Below, piece by piece: positions 10,701 to 20,737 of a stretch of DNA of 64,000 bases. The position numbers and the translations under genes are program-made. Location of the stretch: NCBI RefSeq assembly GCF_021347895.1, contig NC_067123.1:39171571-39235570 (forward strand), written 5' to 3'. Numbering within the stretch: position 1 is the stretch's first letter; each line of letters opens with the position of its first letter. Source of the stretch: Acanthochromis polyacanthus. Taxonomy: Eukaryota; Chordata; Actinopteri; Pomacentridae. Under the pieces are notes generated by a model. It saw only the letters and a list, made by a program, of their open reading frames with translations. It was not told the DNA's origin and searched no databases.

Positions 10701-13700
10701 TCATCCACTAGTGACATAAAATCATCCACTAGTGACATAAAATCATCCACTAGTGACATAAAATCATCCACTAGTGACATAAAATCATCCATTCGTGACA
10801 TAAAATCATCCACTAGTGGCATAAAATCAACCACTAATGACATAAAATCATCCACTAGTGACATAAAATCATCCACTAGTGACATAAAATCATCCGCTAG
10901 TGACATAAAATCATCTATTAGTGACATAAAATCATCCGCTAATGACATAAAATCATCCGCTAGTGACATAAAATCATCCGCTAGTGACATAAAATCGTCC
11001 GCTAGTGACATAAAATCATCTATTAGTGACATAAAATCATCCACTAGTGACATAAAATCATCCGCTAGTGACATAAAATCAACCACTAATGACATAAAAT
11101 CATCCATTCGTGACATAAAATCATCCACTAGTGACATAAAATCAACCACTAATGACATAAAATCATCCATTTGTGACATAAAATCATCCACTAGTGACAT
11201 AAAATCAACCACTAATGACATAAAATCATCCATTTGTGACATAAAATCATCCACTAGTGACATAAAATCATCCACTAGTGACATAAAATCATCCGCTAGT
11301 GACATAAAATCATCTTAGTGACATAAAATCATCCGCTAATGACATAAAATCATCCGCTAGTGACATAAAATCATCTATTAGTGACATAAAATCATCTGCT
11401 AATGACATAAAATCATCCGCTAGTGACATAAAATCATCCGCTAGTGACATAAAATCGTCCGCTAGTGACATAAAATCATCTATTAGTGACATAAAATCAT
11501 CCACTAGTGACATAAAATCATCCGCTAGTGACATAAAATCAACCACTAATGACATAAAATCATCCATTCGTGACATAAAATCATCCACTAGTGACATAAA
11601 ATCAACCACTAATGACATAAAATCATCCATTTGTGACATAAAATCATCCACTAGTGACATAAAATCAACCACTAATGACATAAAATCATCCATTTGTGAC
11701 ATAAAATCATCCACTAGTGACATAAAATCATCCACTAGTGACATAAAATCATCCGCTAGTGACATAAAATCATCTTAGTGACATAAAATCATCCGCTAAT
11801 GACATAAAATCATCCGCTAGTGACATAAAATCATCTATTAGTGACATAAAATCATCTGCTAATGACATAAAATCATCCGCTAGTGACATAAAATCATCCA
11901 CTAGTGACATAAAATCATCCACTAGTGACATAAATTTAAAGCTGCTGGTGGGTTAATCTTTAGACTAACAAAGAAATGTTCTTTAATGCCTCATCTGTTG
12001 TTGTTGTTGTTGTTGTTTATTGGAATGTTTTCATGTCTCCACCTTCAGGACAGGAGGATTATGACAGACTGCGACCCCTCAGCTATCCTCAGACTGACGT
12101 CTTCCTCGTCTGTTTCTCCGTCGTGTCGCCTTCCTCCTTTGAGAACGTCAGAGAGAAGGTTTGTTTACTTGGTTTCTGTTGCAGTTTGAAATTAATTACT
12201 GCCGCATTCATCCACAAACCAAACCAGGAAATAAGACAGTGGCTTCAAAGAGTGAACTAGAGTTGTTTTCCGCATCTAGATTTAGCATCCACAGACCGAA
12301 GGGGAGTTTTGTTTTGTGTTGACGGTCAGTTTGTGCAGACCGGTGGGAGTTGTGGTTGAAGTCTATCAGACCTGACCTTCGACTCGCTTTTTCCACAGTG
12401 GGTGCCGGAAATTTCACACCACTGCCCACGGACGCCCTTCCTGCTGGTCGGGACTCAGGTGGATCTGAGAGACGACAGCAACACTCTGGAGAAACTGGCC
12501 AAGAACAAACAGCGAGCCCTGACCTGTGAGAGCGGAGAGAAGCTGGGCCGCGAGCTGAAGGCCGTCAAATACGTGGAGTGCTCGGCTCTTACGCAGGTAA
12601 ACAGAGGCTTGGAGGGAAAAGAAACTGTTAAACTCATGTCAGTTTTTAGGAGATCCATCCAGGTAAACAGAGAGGCTTGGAGGGAAAAGAAACTATTAAA
12701 CTCATGTCAGTTTTTAGGGGATCCATCCAGGTAAACAGAGGCTTGGAGGGAAAAGAAACTATTAAACTCATGTCAGTTTTTAGGGGATCCATCGAGGTAA
12801 ACAGGCAAATAATAACGATAAACTTTATTTCTATATCACCTTTCAAAATGAAGGTTAAAAAGTGCTTCACATAGCATTAAAATACACTCAATATTACAAC
12901 CAGAAAAGGGAAATAACAAGGCATAAAATTTATAATAATGCTTGTCTGTACAGGTGTGTTTTTAAAAGCTTTTTAAACTGAGGAACTGACTGCTGTTCTG
13001 ACAGTTAAATGGAACTTGTTGGGGCTAAAACACTAAAATCCTGGATGGTGGAATGGTTAACAGTAGCTCAGGTTCAGATCTCTGCTATCGAGGTGCATCC
13101 ATCCATCCATCCTCTATTCACCGCTTCATCCTCACTAGGGTCATGGGGGGTGCTGGAGTCTATCCCAGCTGACTCGGGTGAAGGCAGGGGACACCCTGGA
13201 CAGGTCACCAGTCTGTCACAGGGCTACATATACAGACACACAATCACACTCACATTCACACCTACGGACAATTTAGAGTAACCAATTAACCTCAGCATGT
13301 TTTTGGACTGTGGGAGGAAGCCGGAGTACCCGGAGAAAACCCACGCATGCACAGGGAGAACATGCAAACTCCATGCAGAAAGATCCCAGGCCGGGATTTG
13401 AACCGGGGATCTTCTTGCTGCAAGGCGAAAGTGCTAACCACTACGCTACTGAGCAGCCCCATCGAGGTGCAGAAAAAGGCATTAAAAGTTCTGATGTATC
13501 GAGCGGGACCGAGCCTTGTAGAGATTTAAATGTTGGCAACAGAATTTTGAATTGAATTCTACCAGGTGTCCCTAAAGTCTGAACAAAAATACATCTGTTC
13601 AAGAAATGAAATTTGTAACATTTTGTTCAATAGGATTATTAACAAATAACATCCCAAAGGAGTTCAAGTATCTCTGGATCTTGTTCACGAGTGATACCGA

Positions 13701-16700
13701 ACCATCTCGATTTACCATCCATCTACGTTCCAACCCTCACCTGTGATCATGAGCTCTGGGTAGAGACCAAAAGAATGAGATCCAAGTGTCTGAAATGAGC
13801 TTCATCCTCCGTAGGGTGTCTGGGCTCAGACTTAGAGATAGGAGGAGAAGATCAGACATCCAGAGGGAGCTCTGATTAGAGCTGCTGATCCTTTATCTCT
13901 AAAGGAACCAGTGGAGGAGGTTTGGACATCTGTTGCCTCCAGGGAGACTTCCTTTGAAGGTTTTCTGAACACGTCCGTCTAGGAGGAGACCTCAGAGTAG
14001 ACCCAGAACGCGATGGAGTGGTTATATATTATGTAAAAACAAAGACAAAATAGTACAACAAAACGATGAACAGCTTTTTGTACAGCTGTTCATCTTTTTG
14101 TTATACTATGTTGTCTTTGTGTTTGGAAGCGCCAACAAAGTTTCATTGCAGAAATGCTTTGACAATAAACATCCTTGAATCCTTAAATCCTTGAATGTAT
14201 CTCATCTGGCCTGGGAACGCCTCGGGATCCCCAAGGAAGAGCTGGGGGGACGTCTGGAATGACCTGCTTCATCTGCTGCCTCCACGACCCGACCCCGGCT
14301 AAAATAAAGAAGATGGATGGACAAATAACATCTTCAATATGATTTCCACCATTTGTGATACAAAGGTTGATGTGCTTTGCAAAATTCATGTGAGCTTGAT
14401 GTAAAAACATTCTAGTTATTGAGATTTCCTCTGTGTCCAGACTGTATAATGAATGAGGAATCGGTGTAGTTGTGCCTGAAGGAGTGTGTCGAGTGTTTAG
14501 ACGGGTATAAACAGCTCCGTGTTGCAACATTTAGTTACTAAACTGATCACAAGATGAGACATGTCTTGATCTGGCTGACTTACTGTGTTGTCAGCCAGAT
14601 GGAGTGTTGTCCGTGTTTCATCACATCTTACTTTTTCACAAAATTGGGATAAACAAGAAACATTCATCATCTTTGTAGGTACTTGTAGGAAATGTGTTCC
14701 TCCCCATAACTTAGCTCCAGAATGACTAGAAAAACCCCATAACTTAGCTCCAGAATGACTAGAAAACCCCGTAACTTAGCTCCAGAATAACTAGAAAAAC
14801 CCCATAACTTAGCTCCAGAATGACTAGAAAAACCCCATAACTTAGCTCCAGAATGACTAGAAAACCCCATAACTTAGCTCCAGAATGACTAGAAAAACCC
14901 CATAACTTAGCTCCAGAATGACTAGAAAACCCCATAACTTAGCTCCAGAATAACTAGAAAAACCCCATAACTTAGCTCCAGAATGACTAGAAAAACCCCA
15001 TAACTTAGCTCCAGAATGACTAGAAAAACCCCATAACTTAGCTCCAGAATGACTAGAAAACCCCCATAACTTAGCTCCAGAATAACTAGAAAACCCCATA
15101 ACTTAGCTCCAGAATGACTAGAAAAACCCCATAACTTAGCTCCAGAATGACTAGAAAACCCCATAACTTAGCTCCAGAATAACTAGAAAAACCCCATAAC
15201 TTAGCTCCAGAATAACTAGAAAAACCCCATAACTTAGCTCCAGAATGACTAGAAAAACCCCATAACTTAGCTCCAGAATGACTAGAAAAACCCCATAACT
15301 TAGCTCCAGAAGAACTAGAAAAACCCCATAACTTAGCTCCAGAATAACTAGAAAAACCCCATAACTTAGCTCCAGAATGACTAGAAAAACCCATAACTTA
15401 GCTCCAGAATGACTAGAAAAACCCCATAACTTAGCTCCAGAACAACTAGAAAAACCCCATAACTTAGCTCCAGAAGAACTAGAAAAACCCATAACTTAGC
15501 TCCAGAGTAACTAGAAAAACCCCATAACTTAGCTTCAGAGTAACTAGAAAAACCCCATAACTTATCTCCAGAATGACTAGAAAAACCCCATAACTTAGCT
15601 CCAGAGTAACTAGAAAAACCCCATAACTTATCTCCAGAATGACTAGAAAAACCCCATAACTTAGCTCCAGAATAACTAGAAAAACCCCATAACTTAGCTC
15701 CAGAACAACTAGAAAACCCCATAACTTAGCTCCAGAATGACTAGAAAAACCCATAACTTAGCTCCAGAATAACTAGAAAAACCCATAACTTAGCTCCAGA
15801 ATAAGCCCCGTTCCCAGCTCTCTCTACTGCTGACTCTCAGCCAATCAGAGGTGAGCTAACTAAACATGACACGTTCACTGACATTAGGTAAATCTGGAAC
15901 TGAACAATAAACACTGAAACCTCAACAACATCAGTCTGTTACAATATTCTGTTATCTTCTAGTAAAATGATTCATACATGCATGAAAGTTGTTGGTATTC
16001 ATGACTTTTATGGAGAACTGATGGATATCATGATGCATGGAGCAGCTTTGTTTACCTTTACCCTGGAGTTCCAACTTACAATATCTTACAAAATCGACTT
16101 ACATAGATCAGTAGGAACAGAACTCTGACAGAAGCCAAGGACCTGCTTTACTGCTTTTGTAGTCTGAATAGAACCACGTTCACTGTCCACTTTCAAAATC
16201 AACATCAGTCTGCGCACAGAAAGAATGAATTCCCTCGAAGGAAAGGAAAAGTGAGGAAACCGGTGTGCTGGATTTATAACGGACGACAAAACGAAAACAC
16301 TGAATGTGACAGTAATTATTTTACTCCAGCTATCTTGTTTTCATAATCACTGAAAGACAAATTGAAAATAAAATCCAATTAATCCCCCAGCTGTACCGCA
16401 CACTGATCGCTGACTGAAAAGCCTGCAAAATGGGAAGTAGAAGGAACTGCGCTTCCATTACTCCTTATTTTTTATTTTTTGGGGTCTTTTTAAAGGACAT
16501 GCATGTATGACAGAGTGATAGGAATGCTTGTTTGCAGTAGAAGATCTAGAAGTAAGAGATTTTTTTTAATTTCTGGTTTCTCCGCTCAGGTTTTTCTTTC
16601 CCCTGAGATAAAAGCAAAGTTCCTCATGGCCTCTTTCGTTCTGTTTTGTTCCAGAGAGGACTGAAGAACGTGTTTGATGAGGCCATCCTGGCAGCTCTGG

Positions 16701-16744
16701 AGCCTCCAGACAACAAACCCAAGAAGCGCTGCGTCCTGTTATAG
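7715..16744 (+). CDS. cdc42l: Cdc42-like Rho GTPase, last four coding exons (join 7715-7787, 12049-12158, 12399-12596, 16655-16744)
   Basis: Cdc42 is a small GTPase that cycles between GDP and GTP on membranes and drives actin, filopodia and polarity through PAK, WASP and Par6. The four exons join in phase with GT-AG borders to give 156 codons. With the usual 35-residue first exon this makes 191 residues, the canonical Cdc42 length. Visible are VFDNYAV after switch I, the switch II motif DTAGQEDYDR (from D57), TQVD (115-118, the TQID guanine-binding motif of Cdc42), ECSAL, and the C-terminal CVLL prenylation box after a KPKKR basic patch. Exon borders match human CDC42. Residues 36-94 equal human CDC42 as I recall it, whereas 102-187 carry many substitutions (such as DDSNTLEK and [15 protein letters not shown]). 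True teleost cdc42 is nearly identical to human, so this is probably a diverged paralogue; the cdc42l symbol is an inference. The first coding exon was not found in the window. Confidence 0.93.
7891..11934. repeat. 21-bp minisatellite array, about 190 units, in cdc42-like intron 2
   Basis: Twenty of the 21 bases read ACTAGTGACATAAAATCATC. The variable part alternates among CCACTAGTGAC, CCATTCGTGAC, CCGCTAGTGAC, CTATTAGTGAC and AACCACTAATGAC forms. The array fills almost the whole intron between exons 2 and 3. The period is strictly 21 bp except for four units shortened by 2 bp (TCATCTTAGTGAC), at about 8831, 10236, 11305 and 11765. Long open frames on both strands result from a period divisible by three. 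Confidence 0.97.
12049..12158 (+). CDS. cdc42l: cdc42-like coding exon 3 (residues 60-96)
   Basis: Acceptor CCTTCAG and donor AAG/GTTTGT bound 110 nt encoding [20 protein letters not shown] followed by [17 protein letters not shown]. It completes switch II. The only change from human CDC42 in this exon is R in place of K in the VREK end. The donor is only moderately strong. Confidence 0.95.
12399..12596 (+). CDS. cdc42l: cdc42-like coding exon 4 (residues 97-162)
   Basis: Acceptor TTTTCCACAG and donor CAG/GTAAAC bound 198 nt (66 codons) that begin [20 protein letters not shown] and end [11 protein letters not shown]. It holds the TQVD nucleotide-binding motif, the Rho insert helix region and the ECSAL (G5) loop. 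This is the most diverged exon of the gene, with [20 protein letters not shown] in place of the conserved vertebrate Cdc42 residues. Its donor is copied three more times just downstream. Confidence 0.95.
12597..12815 (+). repeat. tandem duplication of the exon-4 splice donor (four donor copies, 66/68/66-bp spacing)
   Basis: The true donor CAG/GTAAACAGAG at 12597 is followed by near-copies at 12663, 12731 and 12797. Each lies after GGATCCATCCAG-like sequence, and the units share GGCTTGGAGGGAAAAGAAAC. The second donor would add 66 nt (22 codons, no stop) in frame. The third and fourth would shift the frame. Confidence 0.9.
12816..13086. repeat. older interspersed repeat, left part (continues 13471-13560)
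   Basis: AAACTTTATTTCTATATCAC followed by TTTCAAAATGAAGGTTAAAA and AAAGTGCTTCACATAG resembles the 'tttatttatatagcacctttcaaaa' sequences scattered in fish genomes. It is split by the SINE at 13097-13460 and resumes at 13471 after the duplicated target. Confidence 0.5.
13097..13460 (-). mobile_element. tRNA-derived SINE with perfect 10-bp target duplication
   Basis: On the minus strand it begins with a tRNA-like head (TAGTGGTTAGC as A box, GGTTCAAATCCC as B box). The body follows, with TCTCCGGGTACTCCGGCTTC and CACAGTCCAAAAACATG, and it ends in an (ATGG)n tail at the left edge. ATCGAGGTGC is duplicated exactly at 13087-13096 and 13461-13470. This is a common teleost SINE layout, and the intact duplication implies a fairly recent insertion. 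Confidence 0.88.
13660..14330 (+). mobile_element. LINE ORF2 C-terminal remnant interrupted by another retroelement tail
   Basis: TGATCATGAGCTCTGGGTAG, the GGGCTCAGACTTAGAGATAG region, GGAGACCTCAGAG and then ATCTCATCTGGCCTGGGAAC follow a well-known fish non-LTR sequence. Its translation ends in [14 protein letters not shown] residues. Between GGTTATATA and TATCTCATC lies about 175 bp with a long hairpin and a CAATAAACATCCTTGAATCC tail, which is a 3' end of a different LINE inserted here. Confidence 0.6.
14702..15803. repeat. 33-bp minisatellite, about 33 units, in cdc42-like intron 4
   Basis: The unit contains ATAACTTAGCTCCAGAATGA followed by CTAGAAAAACCCC. Unit length is 33 bp with frequent 32-bp variants differing in the A-run or C-run. 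Substitutions (AATAACT, AAGAACT, GAGTAACT, TATCTCC) define unit subtypes. Open frames across it ([13 protein letters not shown]) are by-products. Confidence 0.95.
15804..16654. other. intron 4 remainder, nothing recognised
   Basis: Unique AT-rich sequence leading into the polypyrimidine tract of the last exon. Confidence 0.35.
16655..16744 (+). CDS. cdc42l: cdc42-like terminal coding exon (residues 163-191 and stop)
   Basis: Acceptor TTTTGTTCCAG leads to 29 codons starting [18 protein letters not shown], then [11 protein letters not shown] and TAG at 16742-16744. CVLL is a CaaX box with final leucine, expected to be geranylgeranylated, preceded by a polybasic patch. It corresponds to the ubiquitous CDC42 C-terminal exon. 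No alternative CCIF-type exon was found between 12,597 and 16,654. Confidence 0.95.
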   Translation, partial: RGLKNVFDEAILAALEPPDNKPKKRCVLL

Positions 16745-17436
16745 ACGCCACCAGAAGAAGAAAAGGAGGAGGAGGAGGAGGAGGAGGACAGGGAGGTGAT
16801 GATGAACCCAGATGGGAACCGAGGGAGGGAGAACCGAGGGAGGGGTGGGAGGGTATGGAGGTGGACATGTTTAAACGGTGCCTTCAGTCGTAGTGACTTA
16901 ACTTGGGTGTGGTTTTGGAACGGACGGGTGCTTCATGTCAGCCTAACATGACTAACACATTTGAACAACACTCCTCACTAACCAGGAAACGGGGTTTTAA
17001 TAATGGGAGGAAGCAGCACGGAGGTTTGAACCTCAGACGCCTTGAAGATGCAAACAATGGATGGAGTCACGTTTACAGCAGAAACCGGCGACCGCCTTCA
17101 TTAGAAATTCACGAAAATCTCTCTGCACAAATCATTAGTCTTAAAGAATGGTGTAAAATGACTGAACCTGGTAAACTGCTGGTTTTAGTTTTAATGATCT
17201 GCTGATGTTTGGGTTCCTGCACCGCGCTACGTGGAGAAATAAAAAGTTTTGAAGTGGAAAGAAATATGTCTTTGGTCTGCAGTAGAGAAGGTGGCACCAC
17301 ATCGTCAGCTTTTAACGCCGCTTCCAGGCAGCTTTTCAACCTAAAAAATAAAACAACCTTGCAGCTTTTTGCCTTTTTGTGGCATTTCAAGCGTAAATGT
17401 TCTCACTTAGATGTTAAAAAATAGGCCAGGAATAAA
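16745..17436 (+). other. cdc42l: probable 3' UTR and polyadenylation signals of the cdc42-like gene
   Basis: After the TAG there is a purine-rich tract with a (GGA)n run at about 16767-16790, then unique sequence without exons. AATAAA hexamers lie at 17238-17243, 17347-17352 and 17431-17436, so the transcript probably ends in this interval. Which signal is used cannot be told from sequence. Confidence 0.5.
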
Positions 17437-20146
17437 AAATAAGCTCTCTATTTCCAGTTTATTACCGTTTCTATGCAGGTGTACATCCTGGGTAATTACA
17501 TGGGGCCAGTGTAGCTGCTTTCATCACTTCGCAATTAAACTCAAGCTAATTCTTGAATTTCTTCTTCAGCTGTCGTCATCACATTTACTACTAACTGACT
17601 AAAATGAATCTCGGTGAGATTAGAAGAAATGCAAATAAAACCTCCACATCTTACATTTGACCTCGGTATGATCAGAAGTTGGATGTTTTTTCCTGAAACG
17701 GTCAGATGTGGAGCTTCAGCGGTCAGTGGCGTCTGGAACATGACTTCATCCATGTGAAAGGAAACGAAGACTGTGGCTGCTCTGAACGAAAGCAGACTGT
17801 AATCACTGTACACATACGGTAATAAGAGAGCAATCCTTTCTTTATAGTTTTAGTGCACAGAAATTGATCATAGAACGTCAATATTGTGTCAGATTAAGCT
17901 ACAGGTATAGAGGAACTGAACACCCTGCAGCGTTTATTTGTCACTTCTGGCTAACTTTAACCTGTAGACGTTAACTCGCACACAAACTTAGATCCAAAAA
18001 CTGAAGACTGGACAATCCAAAAATGAAAGCTCACCATCACCCTATGATGTACGATGCATTCCATGACACGTCCGCCTGACAACAGGTTCAGTGCAGCCAC
18101 AGGATCAGATCTTCAGTGACGGACAGAACACACACGCGTCCATGCAGTAGATAAACGGTGCCGTCATGCATAGCAAAGCTGTAAACTTTCTCGGTGAAAA
18201 CGCCGCTTTCCAAACTATTTTCTCTCCTAAATTCTTTGTCCATCTGGCTACAAATGTAGAACAATCGCCAAATTCAGTCAGCGTCACGGGGTTTCCACCT
18301 GACGACGCGTGAATGTTTGGCCAACAGAGGCCTTTTCTCTGCTGAAGCAAACGCAGAATCTCTACTGATCAGTGGATGTTCACTCATGTTGACTAAAAAC
18401 TCCAAACTGCACACAGATCTGGACATGTTTCATGAAAGGTGTTCAGAATCGGCAGCACCGAGATGATCAGAACGGAGAATAAATGGAGCAGTTCAATGAT
18501 TTAACCACTTTTATCGATCGGGGTTTCATTCAGGTAGCACTTTTGTTCATGAAATAGTCAGAAATAACAAGAAAATGGAGAGATTTCTGTCAGACTTATC
18601 GTTGTGCAGAGTCACCAAACACAGATAACTTGAATCTTAAGCCTTAATTTCACTCTGATTGTTCCAAATGAGCGTCAAACTTCAGAAAATGAATCTTCCA
18701 GCTCTGGAAACGCCTTAAGAAACATTATTTCCTTTTCCGACTTTCCTACTGGAGATAATCGCTGCCTTATTGCTTAAAACCAGTCGACACGGTGGAAACG
18801 TTCCCTCTTTTTGTCTTAAAATCAAACTTAGCACTGTTAAAGCAGACGTGGCCAAAGAGCAAACAGCTGCTTCATGACCTCCTCACAGATCTCCTGCTTC
18901 TCTCCTCCTGACTGGAAAACCTCAAGGTGTGTTAGCACCTCCTGGAGGCCTTAAAGGGGAACACCGCTCAGTTTAAAGGTTCATTCGAGTCGTTTCTTTT
19001 GGCCAAATTAGCACATGAGGACATAAAGAAACGTCACAGTTTAGACTTGAATCCGTAGCGTCACCGGTCACACCTTCAGTTATCTAGAAGCAGCTTCACG
19101 GGGTTCAGGAGGTTCTCAGATTCTAGACGCGTTTTTAATGAGAATGCTGCCGATTCCAGTCACCAGAATGAAGAGAAATAAAAAGACTTTTAACTCGTCA
19201 TTCTCAAACTGAGCAACAGAAGGTGGGTTAACTGGTGATTCATTCTAAAGTTCTCTAGGAAAATGTTCAACCCTTAAACTGAACGTATTTCCCGTCAAAA
19301 CAAACTGAAATTCCACTTTTCTTCTAATTTCTCTCTCTATATAGTTTTGAGATGACGGTTTATTCCGATAATGTATGGATGATTACAAGTATTATAGATA
19401 TTTTTCTTTTGCTCCTTTATTGTTTCGTAGGGGAACATTATCGTAGCACGTGTTATGGAGTTTTTATTTCCTTTTTAGGTATTTTTACTTCTTACTTGAC
19501 AGTTGAGTGCCAACAGTTGGATTGAGTATCGCCGGCCTGGTTTGACAAACTAAACGATTATAAGCTTCTGATGGCAGAAAAAAAACAACAGAACAGCTGA
19601 AGCAATAATTCCAGATGTGGGAAACTCTGTACTGAAAGATGAATGTTGGAAGTTGTGGGTGTTCGGAAATAATAAAAACAATACTTGAATGTTGTTTCAC
19701 CTCGACTTGATTTCACTTTTATTGACCGAAACTTCAACACGTTTCTTTGGTTCAGTTCAGCAGTTTTTACATTTTATTTCACTTTACATGAAATTCAGTC
19801 TGTCGCAGGAATAAAGTTGTTCAAATTAAGTTGATATGGGATCCTTAATCCATTACTTTTCCATAACTTTTAATCATCATCCAGATAGAAAAAGATCAGT
19901 TTAAAGCATATTAAAGAACAGATAATCTCAGCTGTGCATCTGATGAATAAATTCTCACAGTATTCAAAAATGTCTTTGTTTACTTCTTCCTTTTGTAAGC
20001 AGGAATTTTAAACATTTTTTAAAAAGTTTTTGAGCTAAATATAAAAATAAGAGAAGGATTAAGAAAACACATGTTGAGTGTTTTCTGCTCCAGAGAACAC
20101 GAAGGTTTAAAAAGTTAACGTCTTGGTTTGAAAAAGGCAAAATCTA
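17437..20146. other. intergenic, nothing recognised
   Basis: No exon, RNA gene or familiar repeat was seen. Base composition is even and low in simple repeats, so conserved non-coding elements could be present but cannot be judged without alignment. Confidence 0.35.
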
Positions 20147-20224
20147 CACCCCCTGTCAAAAGTTTTAGGACACTTTCTCATTCAAATAAACTAGAACCTG
20201 TCCTACAGCTTTTGACAGGGGGTG
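20147..20224. mobile_element. 78-bp palindromic MITE, second copy
   Basis: Same ends (CACCCCCTGTCAAAAG and CTTTTGACAGGGGGTG) and same length as the copy at 4410. TA precedes it at 20145-20146 and CA follows it, a decayed TA. The loop region has diverged. Confidence 0.7.
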
Positions 20225-20299
20225 CATCTACCAAATTTGGTACACATATGCAGCACATCAGGCTGAACAAAAAAGTCAGTGACAGACACATTCCAAACC

Positions 20300-20530
20300 C
20301 AACAGGAAGTGAGCTATTTTGCATGTTTTGTGTGTCTTTGTGCTCATTTTGTTTCTTTTTTGGTCATTTTCAGCCTGTTTTGTGGGCTTGTTAAGTCTTT
20401 TTGTGGTCATTTTGTGTATCTCTTTTGTAGATGTATCATGTGTCTTGTCATTTTGTCTCTTTATATGATAATTATGTGTCTCACTGACTCATTTTGTGTT
20501 TTTCTTGTGATATTTTATAACACAAAAAAA
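20300..20530. repeat. degenerate TTTTGTG-rich tract
   Basis: TTTTGTGTGTCTTTGTGCTC, TTTTGTTTC, TTTTGTGG and similar words recur without a fixed period. It looks like a decayed relative of the TTTTGTC minisatellites elsewhere in the window. Confidence 0.5.
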
Positions 20531-20724
20531 ACATGTATCTGTGTTTGAAAAATCACTTTCAACTACTTTTTCAGCAAAGATGTCCTGCAGTTCTGTCAGT
20601 TTCTCCAATAACGATGTTACAGATTTTCAGTTTGTGGGTTTAATTATACAGTTGGCACATGTGAGACTCCATATCAGCCTCCAGACGCCGGCAGCTGGAG
20701 GGTTAATGCAGCGTCCTACAGTGA

Positions 20725-20737
20725 GCAGTAGGGGGCG
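20725..20737 (+). promoter_or_regulatory. CTCF-like site
   Basis: GCAGTAGGGGGCG matches 12 of 13 positions of the CTCF core CCASYAGRKGGCR. It lies between the cdc42-like gene and chd4. Occupancy is unknown. Confidence 0.4.

Noticed and set aside
7809..11765. Very long repetitive open frames (MSLVDDF-type on minus, IKSSTSD-type on plus)
   Set aside because: They fall in the 21-bp minisatellite inside an intron; a period divisible by three opens both strands. No promoter, splice context or non-repeat sequence supports a protein.
7891..11934. CRISPR array
   Set aside because: Repeats are directly abutting without spacers, and this is a vertebrate intron.
13400..13460. tRNA gene
   Set aside because: The A and B boxes belong to the head of a SINE with target duplications; no complete cloverleaf. 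The same applies to 25430-25496.
14667..15754. Repeated GAKLWGFSS open frames on the minus strand
   Set aside because: By-product of the 33-bp minisatellite; frames shift with each 32-bp unit.
12597..16654. Alternative CDC42 last exon (CCIF type)
   Set aside because: I looked for a second [23 protein letters not shown] exon and saw none; only repeats fill the intron.
7715..16744. RhoQ/TC10 or RhoJ identity
   Set aside because: Those have VFDHYAV, a longer basic tail and different C-termini. Length 191, [20 protein letters not shown] and CVLL fit Cdc42.
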